Source: GCA-002780795 sp964545385 | GTDB lineage: Bacteria; Patescibacteriota; Microgenomatia; UBA1406; GWC2-37-13 | NCBI GenBank assembly: GCA_964545385.1 | Contig: CAZJFG010000004.1 | Span: 1 to 48,349, forward strand | DNA: 48,349 nt | Direction: 5' to 3' | In this document: positions 1 to 8,757 of the stretch, in pieces | Layout: every line of letters starts with the position of its first letter | How positions within the stretch are numbered: the first letter of the stretch is position 1 | Notes under the pieces: generated by a model | What the model saw: only the letters and a program-made list of their open reading frames with translations | Databases searched by the model: none | Told to the model about the DNA's origin: nothing | Position numbers and translations under genes: made by a program

Positions 1-799
1 TCTGGAAAAGATTGTAAAGAATATAGGTAACTACGGTTAAGGCTGTTGTCAATCCCAAGTTCTTTGCCCGCAAAATCAAAAATGCATCCGAACTATTGCC
101 CAGAGCAAAAATAATACTGATAGTAAAAAATAGAGTTAACTTTTTATTTCTGAGAGCGGAAGATGAAGAACTTCCAACAACGCGCACGGAAGAAGCACCG
201 GCCGGAGGAAAACTTTCGGCAGGATCAGAAATTTTTTTTTCTTTGACAAAAACCATCAATAAAATAACGCCTATTGTCGCCGGCACAAAAGCAATCAGGA
301 AAATAAGTCTCATATTCCCTTTCAAAACACTAAGTAATACTAGAGCAATAATCGGCCCCACAAAAGCACCGGCGGAGTCAAATGCCCGATGAAAACCAAA
401 GATGAATCCTTTGTTTTTTGCAGTTGTGTTTTGGAAAAGAATCGAATCCCGTGCCCCTGTCCGCAACCCTTTACCAAGCCTGTCAATAAACCGGGCAAAC
501 AAAACAAATGGCCAGGCTGTGGCAAGACCAATAAAAAGTTTGGACAATGTACTCAAGCTGTAACCAAAAACGACAAAAATTTTTCTTTTTCGGATTTTGT
601 CGGAAAGATAACCAAAGATAAATTTACCGATACTGGCTGTTGCTTCGGCAATTCCCTCAATCATACCAACCACGGCAGCCGGCGCACCGAGTACGGAAGT
701 AAGAAAAATTGGCATGATCGGATAAATCATCTCAGAAGCCACATCATTGAAAAAACTTACCAAACCAAGAATAAAAACATTTTTGGGTATTTTTTTCAT
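1..799 (-). CDS. MFS transporter, 3' end cut by window edge
   Basis: The reading frame is open from an ATG at 799 to the left edge, giving 266 residues of a larger membrane transporter. It shows several hydrophobic helices and the loop signatures of the major facilitator superfamily: GYLSDKIRKRK (motif A after TM2) and the D-R-L-G-K-G-x-R-T-x-x-R-D block typical of one bacterial MFS branch. A polar Ser/Pro-rich cytoplasmic loop (about residues 195-220) separates the first and second six-helix halves. The family moves small solutes across the inner membrane by proton-coupled or facilitated transport; the substrate cannot be told from sequence. Nine bases separate it from the convergently unrelated gene upstream on the same strand, so the two may be co-transcribed. 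Confidence 0.85.
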   Translation of the reverse strand, partial: MKKIPKNVFILGLVSFFNDVASEMIYPIMPIFLTSVLGAPAAVVGMIEGIAEATASIGKFIFGYLSDKIRKRKIFVVFGYSLSTLSKLFIGLATAWPFVLFARFIDRLGKGLRTGARDSILFQNTTAKNKGFIFGFHRAFDSAGAFVGPIIALVLLSVLKGNMRLIFLIAFVPATIGVILLMVFVKEKKISDPAESFPPAGASSVRVVGSSSSSALRNKKLTLFFTISIIFALGNSSDAFLILRAKNLGLTTALTVVTYILYNLFQ

Positions 800-808
800 A
801 AACATTAT

Positions 809-1594
809 TCAAACATTACCCATTTCTAAAATGTCAAAACTTCCGTCATTTTTAAAATTGACTTGATAGATGGGTAAATCTTTGGCTAGTCTTTTAACAG
901 TCTCCATCATGTGATTTTCCGCTGTCTCCGACAAAACTTCGTAGAGATATTCGGCATCACATCCTTGAACTAATTCTACGGCATTATCGTCAAAAAGTTT
1001 TTTGGCTAAAGCTTTATGCCTTGCGTCAACCAAAGTTTGATGATAAACAAAAACCTCAACCTCCTCAACCGCGCGTTCGGTTTTAAACTTAAAACGGGGA
1101 AACACACCAAAATTTCCAGAAACAATCAAAACCGCTCCTTCCAAATGTTCTCCTTCCAAAACTATTTCCGGGGTTTTTTTTCTCTTAAAATCGTCGATTT
1201 TTTTTTGAATAGCATTGAGTTGATCTTTTTTTAAACTATAAGCCTTAGGGTTAAGATTGATTTGTTGAAAGTGACCGCAACCTGAAGCGGTTTTGTTTTT
1301 ATCTCCATGATGATCCGTATGCATACTAAAATTTTTCTCACCACCAACCAATTCAATAAGACATTTGCTGGCTTTTTCCAAATCGATTTTACAACCATAT
1401 ACATTAGCCATAGCCAAAAGCAAGGCCAACTCTCCTACATCGGCACCAGGAAAAGCCAAAGCTTGTAAGTCTTCTTCGTTTTTGTAGCGACCATCAATAC
1501 AACGACTCAAGAATTTTTTAGAAGGATCGACCGGATAACGATTGCGTGAAACAAGTTCTTGTATTTGGTCTGTGGTTAAAATTATTTTTTGCAT
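809..1594 (-). CDS. Conserved-looking protein with CxDxR and H/C motifs (unknown function)
   Basis: I do not recognise this 261-residue soluble protein with certainty. I place the start at the ATG at 1594 (MQKII) because an upstream in-frame ATG at 1639 would overlap the divergent glycosyltransferase, and because a TATAAT box lies at 1610-1605, ten bases before 1594. Visible candidate metal-binding residues are C32-x-D34-x-R36 in a RCIDGR block, a His cluster H92, H95, H96 (MHTDHHGD) and C106-G-H108 (SGCGHF). A C-x-D-x-R element followed by a His/Cys element resembles the zinc site of beta-carbonic anhydrases, but the second motif is in the wrong order (CxH rather than HxxC) and overall similarity is not obvious. 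A zinc-dependent enzyme is possible; function is open. Confidence 0.75.
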   Translation of the reverse strand: MQKIILTTDQIQELVSRNRYPVDPSKKFLSRCIDGRYKNEEDLQALAFPGADVGELALLLAMANVYGCKIDLEKASKCLIELVGGEKNFSMHTDHHGDKNKTASGCGHFQQINLNPKAYSLKKDQLNAIQKKIDDFKRKKTPEIVLEGEHLEGAVLIVSGNFGVFPRFKFKTERAVEEVEVFVYHQTLVDARHKALAKKLFDDNAVELVQGCDAEYLYEVLSETAENHMMETVKRLAKDLPIYQVNFKNDGSFDILEMGNV

Positions 1595-1631
1595 AATGAA
1601 GAATATTATATAAAAGTGATAAAATATTGTC

Positions 1632-2663
1632 ATGGTCAAAAAAATTCACGTCTTTGATTCGACGGCGAGCGATATATTGAGTAAAGTTCGGGGCGTCGGC
1701 CGATATATACAACTTCTCCGAGAAAACTTTCCCGACTGGATTTTTACCGACCAACCGCCGGCCACCAATCATGAGCTACCAAACACTACTTTTATTAATC
1801 CCTTTTTTAACTTCCTGACCCCACCTTTGACTATGAAACGGGTTGCCAAAAAACAGATTGCCGTTATCCACGACCTAATTCCTTTAAAATACCCCAATCA
1901 TTTTCCAACCGGGCTAAAAAGAGGAGTAAATATATATTTGAATAAATTTGCCCTAAAAAACTATGATTATGTTGTTACCGACTCCCAGGCAAGTAAAAAA
2001 GATATTGTCCGGATGTTAAAAATACCTGAAGACAAAGTCAAAGTTATTTATCCCTGCCTTTCGAAAATATTTAGCAGTAAGTATAAAACATTAACTACCC
2101 AAAATACAAAATACCCAATGCCTAATTCCAACTACTTTCTTTATGTCGGCGATGCCACTTGGAATAAAAACCTGGTCAATCTTGCCCATGGGGTCAAGCT
2201 TGCCGCGGTCACTTGTATTTTCGTCGGAAAAACCTTTGAAAATAATACGCGTACCGCTAACAATATTTGGTTAAGGGAATATAATGAATTTCGCATGCTT
2301 GCAGACGCTGATAAGCGATTTATTTTTAAGGGCTTTATCTCAGACTATGAGTTAGTCAAACTTTATCAACAATCCGTCGCAAATTTATTGTTATCCCGCG
2401 ATGAAGGTTTTGGATTTTCCTACCTCGAAGCAGCTCAATTTGGCTGTCCATCGGTTCTTGCCGACATTCCTGTCTTGAAGGAGGTCTCCGGCGGAGATGG
2501 TGGGCTTTTTTGCGATTATGACAATCCAAACGATATTGCCGAAAAGATTAAAAAATTGGCTCAAGATGAAAATTTAAGGAATGTATTATCACTTGAGGCT
2601 CAAGAAAGGGCTAAATCCTTTAATAAAAAGAAATTTAAAACGGATTGGATGAAAATAATTTAA
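1632..2663 (+). CDS. GT4-family glycosyltransferase
   Basis: A 343-residue group 1 glycosyltransferase (GT-B fold). The N-terminal half carries the acceptor-side pattern (HDLIPLKYPNHF, then VVTDSQASKKDIVR), and the C-terminal half the nucleotide-sugar site: FLYVGDATWNKN, then an E-x-G-F-G-x-x-x-x-E-A block (EGFGFSYLEAAQFG) followed by P-S-V-L-A-D. It lacks a membrane segment, so it should act in the cytoplasm on a lipid- or protein-linked acceptor; the sugar is unknown. Start: ATG at 1632 with TAAAAT six bases upstream (1620-1625), suggesting a leaderless message. Its last 4 bases overlap the convergent tatD-like gene. Around residues 156-165 a low-complexity stretch (bases 2099-2127, ACAAAATACCCAATG-like) appears to be inserted in a loop. 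Confidence 0.88.
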   Translation: MVKKIHVFDSTASDILSKVRGVGRYIQLLRENFPDWIFTDQPPATNHELPNTTFINPFFNFLTPPLTMKRVAKKQIAVIHDLIPLKYPNHFPTGLKRGVNIYLNKFALKNYDYVVTDSQASKKDIVRMLKIPEDKVKVIYPCLSKIFSSKYKTLTTQNTKYPMPNSNYFLYVGDATWNKNLVNLAHGVKLAAVTCIFVGKTFENNTRTANNIWLREYNEFRMLADADKRFIFKGFISDYELVKLYQQSVANLLLSRDEGFGFSYLEAAQFGCPSVLADIPVLKEVSGGDGGLFCDYDNPNDIAEKIKKLAQDENLRNVLSLEAQERAKSFNKKKFKTDWMKII

Positions 2664-3511
2664 AAAATAAACAATTTTTTGGCATTTTCATCTGTCACTT
2701 CAATTAATCGATCAACTTTAATATTTTTGATCTCACTTATTTTTTCTGCAATCAAGGAAATGTTTTTTGGTTGATTTGGATATTTTTTTTCCGACCTCAA
2801 AGGTTCGGGCAATAAAAAAGGAGCATCGGTTTCCAAAACCAAAAATTCAATAGGAATTTTTTTTACAAACTCTTCCTTACTCTTGCTGTATGTCACGTCA
2901 CCGTCGACGCCGATATATATACGGTGGGCGAGAGCAAATCGCAAAACATTATCGTTGGCTTCACAACAATGAAAAACTATATGGCCAGAAATGGAGTCCA
3001 GAATAGAGGAGTCCCCTATTATTTTCAAGGTCTCCCCCGCCCCTTCCCGTGAATGGATTATCAAACTTTTCTGATACTTGATTGCCAGTTTAATTTGTTC
3101 TAAAAAGATCAATTTTTGCAACTCGATAAATTCCGGATTTACCATGTATTTTGAATATTTTGTATTCCCATAATAATATTTGTCTATCCCCACTTCACCA
3201 ACCGCAACCACTTTTGGATCGTTTAACAGTTCCTCGATTTCTTCTAAATCGATTTTTAGTTTTGAATCATAGTTTTGAGTTTTGAACTTTGAATTTTGAA
3301 CTTGATATTGATATACGTGGTGTGGGTGCATACCAACGGCCGCATAAATCTCGTCGTATTTTTGAGCCAGTTCTACTGCTTTTTTTGAAGAAATAATATC
3401 TGTTCCCGGCACAACTATCTTCTCTACACCAGCTTCTTTAGCTCTCTTAACTGCCAAGTCGACCTGTTCAACCAAAGCTTTTAGATTCAGGTGACAATGA
3501 GTATCTATCAT
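2660..3511 (-). CDS. TatD-family metal-dependent hydrolase/DNase
   Basis: A 283-residue amidohydrolase-fold protein with the full TatD signature: DTHCHL at residues 3-8, VGMHPHH near 78, VGEVGID, IIHSREG, FHCCE and LETDAP near the C-terminus, which are the divalent-metal ligands of this family. TatD proteins are 3'-5' exonucleases or related phosphodiesterases acting in the cytoplasm in DNA repair or turnover. Length fits the family except for an in-frame insertion at about residues 87-103 encoded by a short repeat (bases 3258-3303) that reads QNSKFKTQN; the insert sits between the HPHH strand and the DLEEIEELL helix, a surface loop, so the fold should survive. It is convergent with the upstream glycosyltransferase with a 4-base overlap. 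Confidence 0.93.
   Translation of the reverse strand: MIDTHCHLNLKALVEQVDLAVKRAKEAGVEKIVVPGTDIISSKKAVELAQKYDEIYAAVGMHPHHVYQYQVQNSKFKTQNYDSKLKIDLEEIEELLNDPKVVAVGEVGIDKYYYGNTKYSKYMVNPEFIELQKLIFLEQIKLAIKYQKSLIIHSREGAGETLKIIGDSSILDSISGHIVFHCCEANDNVLRFALAHRIYIGVDGDVTYSKSKEEFVKKIPIEFLVLETDAPFLLPEPLRSEKKYPNQPKNISLIAEKISEIKNIKVDRLIEVTDENAKKLFIF
3258..3303 (-). repeat. In-frame word repeat (QNSKFKTQN type) in tatD
   Basis: Read on the minus strand, this is a run of TTCAAAATTCAAAGTT and AAAACTCAAAAC-like words. It adds about 16 residues (QNSKFKTQNYDSKLK) to TatD. The same words occur inside other unrelated genes of this window (18437-18472, 21121-21223, 23087-23120, 33331-33361). Confidence 0.75.
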
Positions 3512-3617
3512 AGATAATTTTCAATTACTTATTGGCGGGTTTGCGAATCAACAAATTTTAATATGTCAATAATCCAATATATAATTAAATATATAATTAT
3601 ATGTTATTATTGTATAT

Positions 3618-4058
3618 ATGACCATTTTCATCGGTTGTGATCACCGAGGATTTGATCTAAAAAATTCTCTTATCGAATACCTTCATGAAAAAAATATCCG
3701 CATTGAGGATCTGGGCAACTATCAACTGGATCCGGAAGACGATTTCCCGGACTTTGCCCAAAAAGTTGCTCAGGCGGTTTTACAAAATCCGGATGAGTTT
3801 TTGGGAATTGTCATCTGTGGCTCGGGAGTAGGCGTTGCTATTGCTGCCAATCGTTTCAAAGGCATCCGTTCGGGCCTTGGGTTTGAAGAGGCACAGGTCA
3901 AGCACATACGGGAAAATGACCATATTAATGTTCTGGCTCTGGCTGCTGACTTTTTGGATCCTGAAGCAGCAAAAAAACTTGTCGATGTTTTCATAGAAAC
4001 CAAACCAAAAGAAGATCAAAAATACCTTCGTCGGATCAAAAAATTGGACGAAGTATAA
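3618..4058 (+). CDS. rpiB: RpiB/LacAB-family sugar-phosphate isomerase
   Basis: A 146-residue protein of normal RpiB length. It carries CDHRGFDLK at residues 7-15 (D-H-x-G-x-x-L-K family motif), the catalytic Cys in VICGSGVGVAIAANRFKGIRS, and ENDHINVLALAADF (family R-x-H-N-x-x-N-x-L-x-x-G). RpiB interconverts ribose 5-phosphate and ribulose 5-phosphate in the non-oxidative pentose phosphate pathway; an Rpe-like gene at 18219 may supply the partner epimerase. TATTAT lies seven bases before the ATG (3605-3610), consistent with a leaderless transcript. The stop codon region contains the TATAAT that may drive the next gene. Confidence 0.93.
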   Translation: MTIFIGCDHRGFDLKNSLIEYLHEKNIRIEDLGNYQLDPEDDFPDFAQKVAQAVLQNPDEFLGIVICGSGVGVAIAANRFKGIRSGLGFEEAQVKHIRENDHINVLALAADFLDPEAAKKLVDVFIETKPKEDQKYLRRIKKLDEV

Positions 4059-4059
4059 T
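4054..4059 (+). promoter_or_regulatory. -10 element overlapping the rpiB stop
   Basis: A perfect TATAAT overlaps the TAA stop of rpiB and lies nine bases before the ATG of the GH57-like gene, so the second gene may have its own nearly leaderless transcript. No clear -35 was identified. Confidence 0.45.
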
Positions 4060-4068
4060 TAAATTATT

Positions 4069-5493
4069 ATGGCAGTTGCTGCCGAAAAGATAACTCCCCG
4101 AGTTTGCCATACGGAATCTTCGATAAAATCAGAAATTAATAGCGTTATAGAAAACTACCGAGCTTTTTGGCACGGCCACGGCTACCAGCCTTGGCGAAAA
4201 CTTTGGTTTGAGGACGAAAAAAAACCAGTTTTTGATATTTCTCAAAACAATGACGGCAGCCCGATTACAAGAAACGGAAAAATTTATTCTTTGGGTTGGA
4301 ACGAATGTGTCAGTGATGAATGTTATGCTTCCATCACCGATCCTATCCCTCAAGAATTTAATGGACAAAAAGAGTTTCCGTCACTAATCAATAGCCCTTT
4401 TTTTTCTTTTCATCTTTTTGGAACAATCCGTAAATTGATAAAGAATAATTTTCCCGCCCAATGGGAAAAATTAAAAAAAGCCGTAGAAAAACAGCCCTTT
4501 CCTATCCTTGATCCTCTTTGTCATCCAATCCTACCATTACTTCCCGACCCGATTCAAAAAATTTTGATTGAATCAGGTATTCGGGCTTATGAAAAAGACT
4601 ATGGAATACAGTTGAAAAACAACCAAGGAAAATTTCTTAAACCTGCTGGTTTTTGGTTGCCGGAAATGGCTGTTAGCCAAAATACGCTGGATATCCTTGC
4701 CAAACACGATATCAGTTTTGTTTTTCTTTATCGGGACCAAATTTATGCCGCCGAAAGAGCACCAATCTATGAAATTGAAACAACGACAAGCCCAATCTAT
4801 GTCTTGGTTGCCGACCGTAACATAAGCAATAAAATTTCAAGCAATAAAATCCAAGATGTTAACAGATTTTATAGTGAAGAATGGCAGAAAATCGAAAACC
4901 ACAGTCTCCCAATTCTCGCTGCCAATGATCTTGAAACTCAAAAACATCATCTTTCCCAGATGATATTTTCCTTCAATTATCTTTTACGGGAAAAAATGGG
5001 TGGCGATGAAAATCCCAGGAATCTTTTTCACCGCGACGCAACAATGATCAGAAAAGGGCAAATAAAAGAAAATTCATCCTGGAGCTGCGAGCACGGATTA
5101 CGGCGTTGGACGGGTAAGTTGGCCGATGAGGAACCAATTATCTGCCGTTGCGGCGTAAACCAGCCTGCAAACGACAACCGAGTCAATGAACGATATGAGC
5201 ATTTTAAATTCTTACAAAAGTATCTTGCTAACCTGCTAAATCAACTTAATCAAACCGGCGTTTGGGAACAATCTTTCGCTGATTTTCTTTTTGATCAGTA
5301 TGAGAATATGGCACTAGGAGAAAAAGTGAGTCTAAAAGGTGTCCAAGAAAAATATAAACTGCTTTTTAAAAGGTTACTTGTTAATATCACTGGTTTGCAA
5401 AGCTGCGGTTGGTTTTTCAGCGATGGAGACAGCACTTTTGAAAAACAAATTCCCATAGGTTGCATTAACACACTAAATATAAATGAGCTTTAG
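4069..5493 (+). CDS. GH57-like glycoside hydrolase (DUF3536-type region)
   Basis: A 474-residue protein related to glycoside hydrolase family 57. The N-terminal barrel shows HGHGYQPWR (residues 35-43, family H-x-H-x-Y-Q-P), CHPILPLL and GFWLPEMAVSQNTLDIL, where the Glu of WLPE is the family's catalytic nucleophile position. The C-terminal part has SWSCEHGLRRW and SCGWFFSD, typical of proteins annotated GH57 with a DUF3536 domain. GH57 enzymes cleave or transfer alpha-glucans such as glycogen. The protein is shorter than the roughly 800-residue members I remember, lacking part of the C-terminal extension. No signal peptide, so cytoplasmic. It ends inside the convergent murI gene (21-base overlap). 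Confidence 0.8.
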   Translation: MAVAAEKITPRVCHTESSIKSEINSVIENYRAFWHGHGYQPWRKLWFEDEKKPVFDISQNNDGSPITRNGKIYSLGWNECVSDECYASITDPIPQEFNGQKEFPSLINSPFFSFHLFGTIRKLIKNNFPAQWEKLKKAVEKQPFPILDPLCHPILPLLPDPIQKILIESGIRAYEKDYGIQLKNNQGKFLKPAGFWLPEMAVSQNTLDILAKHDISFVFLYRDQIYAAERAPIYEIETTTSPIYVLVADRNISNKISSNKIQDVNRFYSEEWQKIENHSLPILAANDLETQKHHLSQMIFSFNYLLREKMGGDENPRNLFHRDATMIRKGQIKENSSWSCEHGLRRWTGKLADEEPIICRCGVNQPANDNRVNERYEHFKFLQKYLANLLNQLNQTGVWEQSFADFLFDQYENMALGEKVSLKGVQEKYKLLFKRLLVNITGLQSCGWFFSDGDSTFEKQIPIGCINTLNINEL

Positions 5494-6276
5494 CTGGTTT
5501 TTCTTTCCTAAAAACCAGTTCGCCATTTTTTGGTAACGGGGATTTTTGTCCGTGACATAAAACTCCCTTTTTCTTTTTTTGTTTAATTTTTGCTCAACAT
5601 CCCGGTGTTTTTCAAAATAACTTTTTAGTTTTAAAGCCACTTGTTCTCCTTCACAAATAATTTTGACATTTTCTCCAACTATTTTTTGAATTTGTTTTTT
5701 AAGCAAACCGTAATGAGTACAACCTAAAATTAAAGTGTTAATCTTTTTTTCTTTTAATGGTTCTAGGTATTTTTCCAAAATCAACTCTGTCCCTTTCCAG
5801 TTGATTTCCCCCTCTTCAACAATCGGCACAAGCAAAGGACAAGCCTGCTGATAAACTTTTACTTTTGAGGATACTTTTTTAATTTCTTTTAAAAAAGCCC
5901 TTGATTGGACTGTCGCATAAGTACCGATTACACCTACGGGGTGAATTTGGGATTGTTCTAACGCTTCAATTGCCGGTTTAATTACCCCTAAAACGTGTTT
6001 CCCCGGATAGTTTTTGGGCAGATATTCCTGCTGAAGTTTTTTTAGTGAGGTGGCTGTTGCCGTATTACAAGCCAAAATGACAAGAGAACAGTTTTTCTTA
6101 AACAAAAAATCAACTGCTTTTTTGGTAAATCCATAAATAATTTCCGGAGACCGGCCACCATAGGGTACTCTGGCGTTATCGCCAAGATAAATATAGTCAT
6201 ATTCCGGAAGGTTTTTTAGCAGTTCCCGTAAAATAGTCAGTCCGCCAAGACCAGAGTCGAAAACGCCGATTTTCAT
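5473..6276 (-). CDS. murI: Glutamate racemase
   Basis: A 267-residue MurI. Racemase residues are complete: DSGLGG (7-12), PYGG (38-41), the first catalytic Cys70 in ACNTATATS and the second, Cys186, in GCTHYG. It makes D-glutamate from L-glutamate for peptidoglycan. The neighbour in the opposite direction is MurD, the enzyme that adds D-glutamate to UDP-MurNAc-Ala, so consecutive steps are divergently arranged from a shared 24-base promoter region. TATCAT lies exactly seven bases before the ATG. The last codons contain a 9-bp hairpin (5494-5518) that may serve as terminator. Confidence 0.96.
   Translation of the reverse strand: MKIGVFDSGLGGLTILRELLKNLPEYDYIYLGDNARVPYGGRSPEIIYGFTKKAVDFLFKKNCSLVILACNTATATSLKKLQQEYLPKNYPGKHVLGVIKPAIEALEQSQIHPVGVIGTYATVQSRAFLKEIKKVSSKVKVYQQACPLLVPIVEEGEINWKGTELILEKYLEPLKEKKINTLILGCTHYGLLKKQIQKIVGENVKIICEGEQVALKLKSYFEKHRDVEQKLNKKRKREFYVTDKNPRYQKMANWFLGKKNQLKLIYI
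5494..5518. terminator. Hairpin between convergent GH57-like and murI
   Basis: CTGGTTTTT (5494-5502) and AAAAACCAG (5510-5518) form a perfect 9-bp stem with a 7-base loop; the T/A half of the stem provides a U-run in both directions. It starts one base after the GH57-like stop codon but lies within the last codons of murI. Confidence 0.6.
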
Positions 6277-6283
6277 AAAATTA

Positions 6284-6293
6284 ATGATAAAAT
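6284..6293. promoter_or_regulatory. Overlapping divergent -10 boxes for murI and murD
   Basis: ATGATAAAAT contains TATCAT on the minus strand (6289-6284, seven bases before the murI ATG) and TAAAAT on the plus strand (6288-6293, seven bases before the murD ATG). The two boxes overlap by two bases, so polymerase binding should be mutually exclusive. Confidence 0.55.
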
Positions 6294-6300
6294 TATCATA

Positions 6301-7644
6301 ATGAGAAGTAACAATTATAGCAAGCTAAAAGAACAATTTAAGGACAAAAAAGTTCTGGTGGTTGGTTTGGGTCTTCAGGGCGGTGGTTTGGGTGTTACTC
6401 GTTTTTTTGCCGAACTTGGAGCAAAAGTTACTGCTACCGATAAAAAAAATGGGGACCAGCTTGCCAGTTCAATTAAACAGTTGGAAAATTTTCCTATCAC
6501 GTTTCATCTAAACGGTCATTATAAAGAAGATTTTTTGGCAGCCGATGTTATTTTTAAAGGTCCGGCTGTCCCATGGTCGCTTCCGGAAATAAAATTAGCC
6601 CAGGAAAAAAATATCCCGATTGAGATGGAACTTTCTTTTGTTGCCAAAAACACTCCGGCCAAAATCATTGGCGTTACCGGCACCCGGGGGAAATCAACGA
6701 CTGTTCAGATGATTTACAAAATTTTAAAAGCAAACAGTATCCCTGTTTTTCTGGGCGGAAGTCTCCCCGGCATCTCGACTATTAATTATCTCAAAAACCT
6801 TACGGAAAATGACTGGCTTTTGATGGAACTTCCCTCTTGGCCGCTTTCCGGATTTCATCATGAAAAAATTAGCCCTCATGTTGCAGTCTTCACAAGCTTT
6901 TACCCGGATCATCTCAATTATTACAAAAATATGGATGAATATCTCTACGATAAAAAGGCCATCTATCTTTATCAAAAACAAGAGGATTTTTTGGTGGCAA
7001 ACAAAGCACTTGGAAAAATCATTTCCAAAGATAAACCCGTAAGTAAAATTGCCTATTATCAAGCCTCGGACTATCAAGGAAACTTTGATTTCTTGCGTGG
7101 CATCCATAATCGGGAAAATGCCGCAGCAGCACAAGCAACCGCCAGGATATTGAAAATAGATTCACTACAATGTTTTAAAACATTGAAGTCGTTTCGCTCT
7201 GTCCCCTACCGCCAACAAACTGTTGGAAAAGTGGGAAAAATAATATTTATCAATGACACTACTTCAACTACGCCTGTTGCCACAATAAAGGCCCTGGAGA
7301 CTTTTAAGGATAAAAATATTATTTTAATTCTTGGTGGCAACTCCAAAAAATTACCAAGTGAAAAACTGATAAACGAATTAACTATTGCAAAAAAAATCGT
7401 TCTTTTGGCCGGCTCATTTACCGATGAAATTTTTCCAACCCTTGAAAAAAAATATCCGGATAAAATCAGTATGGTCTACGACAGTTTGGAAGGGGCGGTA
7501 AAAAAGGCGACGGAATTGGCCAAAGAAATTGAAGACGAAGTTTATGTTCTATTTTCCCCTGGAGCCACTTCGTTTTCCATGTTCAACAACGAATTTCACC
7601 GTGGAGACGAATTTAACCGAATTGTCAAAAATATTATCGGCTAA
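6301..7644 (+). CDS. murD: UDP-N-acetylmuramoylalanine--D-glutamate ligase
   Basis: A 447-residue Mur ligase. The N-terminal Rossmann-like part begins VLVVGLGLQGGG (18-29), the central ATPase has the P-loop GVTGTRGKS (124-132), then the Mur-ligase block SFYPDHLNYYKNMDEYLYDKK, and the C-terminal domain contains INDTTSTTPVATIKAL and FSPGATSFSMFNNEFHRGDEF, which fixes it as MurD. It adds D-glutamate to UDP-MurNAc-L-Ala in the cytoplasm using ATP. It is divergent from murI, which makes the substrate. The final 11 bases overlap the convergent dprA. Confidence 0.96.
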   Translation: MRSNNYSKLKEQFKDKKVLVVGLGLQGGGLGVTRFFAELGAKVTATDKKNGDQLASSIKQLENFPITFHLNGHYKEDFLAADVIFKGPAVPWSLPEIKLAQEKNIPIEMELSFVAKNTPAKIIGVTGTRGKSTTVQMIYKILKANSIPVFLGGSLPGISTINYLKNLTENDWLLMELPSWPLSGFHHEKISPHVAVFTSFYPDHLNYYKNMDEYLYDKKAIYLYQKQEDFLVANKALGKIISKDKPVSKIAYYQASDYQGNFDFLRGIHNRENAAAAQATARILKIDSLQCFKTLKSFRSVPYRQQTVGKVGKIIFINDTTSTTPVATIKALETFKDKNIILILGGNSKKLPSEKLINELTIAKKIVLLAGSFTDEIFPTLEKKYPDKISMVYDSLEGAVKKATELAKEIEDEVYVLFSPGATSFSMFNNEFHRGDEFNRIVKNIIG

Positions 7645-8695
7645 TTACCTTAACATTGTATTTCCCATTTTTATCTTTTTCAACAACTCCTTTTATCTCA
7701 AGAAGCGATAATAAGTTTAAGACTTTTTCAATAGAAATTTTTTTTGTTCTTGAAATTTCATCGGCCGATCTTGGAATTTTCACTATCAACTCATAAATGT
7801 TTTTTTCTGCATCTGCCAGTTGCTCCAAAATGTTTTCTTTTTCTCTCGGCATTACTTTAATATTAAGCTCTTCAAAAATATCCTCTACCCCAGTTACCAT
7901 TTTCGCTCCCTCTTTTAAAAGCAAATTTGGCGCTTCGGACATCTTTGATGTAATAGGCGCTGGTGACGCAAATACCTCCCGACCCTGATCGGCAGCGTAG
8001 CGGGCAGTAATCAAAGAGCCGGAATTTTTTAGCCCTTCAACCACCATAACTCCTTGGGAAAGACCGGAAATTATCCGATTACGAGCAATAAAAAAACCCT
8101 TTTGAACCAATCTCCCTGGTGGAAACTCGGAAATAATTAGCCCACCTTTTTTAAGAATCTGATTGTAAAGACATCTATTTTCTGCCGGATAAATAACGTC
8201 AACTCCACAGCCTAAAACCGCAACCGTTTTTCCGGAAATATCAACGGCTGTTTGGTGAACAATCCCGTCTATCCCTTTGGCCAAGCCGGAAACGACTACA
8301 AAACCGGCGTCAACAAGATCACAGGTAAACATTTTGGCGACCTGACAACCATAACTTGTAGGATTTCTTGTTCCGACAACGGCAAAATAATTTTTGTACT
8401 TTGAAAAATCAAACTCGCCACGCAGATAAAGACAGATTGGTGGATCGGAAATCAATTTTAGAAGTTTGGGATAGTTTTTATCTTCCCAACAAATCACGGA
8501 AATTCCTCTTCTTTTGTAATCATTAAGTTTTTTGTCGAAATCAAATTTTTGGCGGAATTGGCTAAACTTTTCAGAAAAATCAGAATAGTATGCTTTTTTT
8601 ACAGTACCGAAATGTTTAATCAATTCTTTTAATTTAATAGGCCCAATTCCCAAAAAATGGGAAAAACCCAAGTAATAACAAAAATTGCTTCTCAT
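7634..8695 (-). CDS. dprA: DNA-processing protein DprA
   Basis: A 353-residue DprA/Smf protein. It has an N-terminal helix-hairpin-helix/SAM-like part (HFLGIGPIKLKELIKHFG), the central Rossmann-like DprA core (AVVGTRNPTSYG, SGLAKGIDG, VLGCGVDVIYP, NRIISGLS, GSLITARYA) and a C-terminal winged-helix segment (SADEISRTKKISIEKVLNLLSLLE). DprA binds incoming single-stranded DNA and loads RecA during transformation. With ComM nearby and the VirB-like genes, it supports DNA uptake. Convergent with murD with an 11-base overlap. No Shine-Dalgarno; TACTCT lies six bases before the ATG as a weak -10 candidate. Confidence 0.95.
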   Translation of the reverse strand: MRSNFCYYLGFSHFLGIGPIKLKELIKHFGTVKKAYYSDFSEKFSQFRQKFDFDKKLNDYKRRGISVICWEDKNYPKLLKLISDPPICLYLRGEFDFSKYKNYFAVVGTRNPTSYGCQVAKMFTCDLVDAGFVVVSGLAKGIDGIVHQTAVDISGKTVAVLGCGVDVIYPAENRCLYNQILKKGGLIISEFPPGRLVQKGFFIARNRIISGLSQGVMVVEGLKNSGSLITARYAADQGREVFASPAPITSKMSEAPNLLLKEGAKMVTGVEDIFEELNIKVMPREKENILEQLADAEKNIYELIVKIPRSADEISRTKKISIEKVLNLLSLLEIKGVVEKDKNGKYNVKVISR

Positions 8696-8757
8696 TTTTA
8701 AAGAGTACTTGATTCTTGCAGTTTTGTCTGTAGCCTATATGCTACAAAAAGTTGCTC

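Noticed and set aside
96..829. Plus-strand frames over the first 800 bases
   Set aside because: They are antisense to a clear MFS transporter frame and have low-complexity, Lys/Cys-biased translations.
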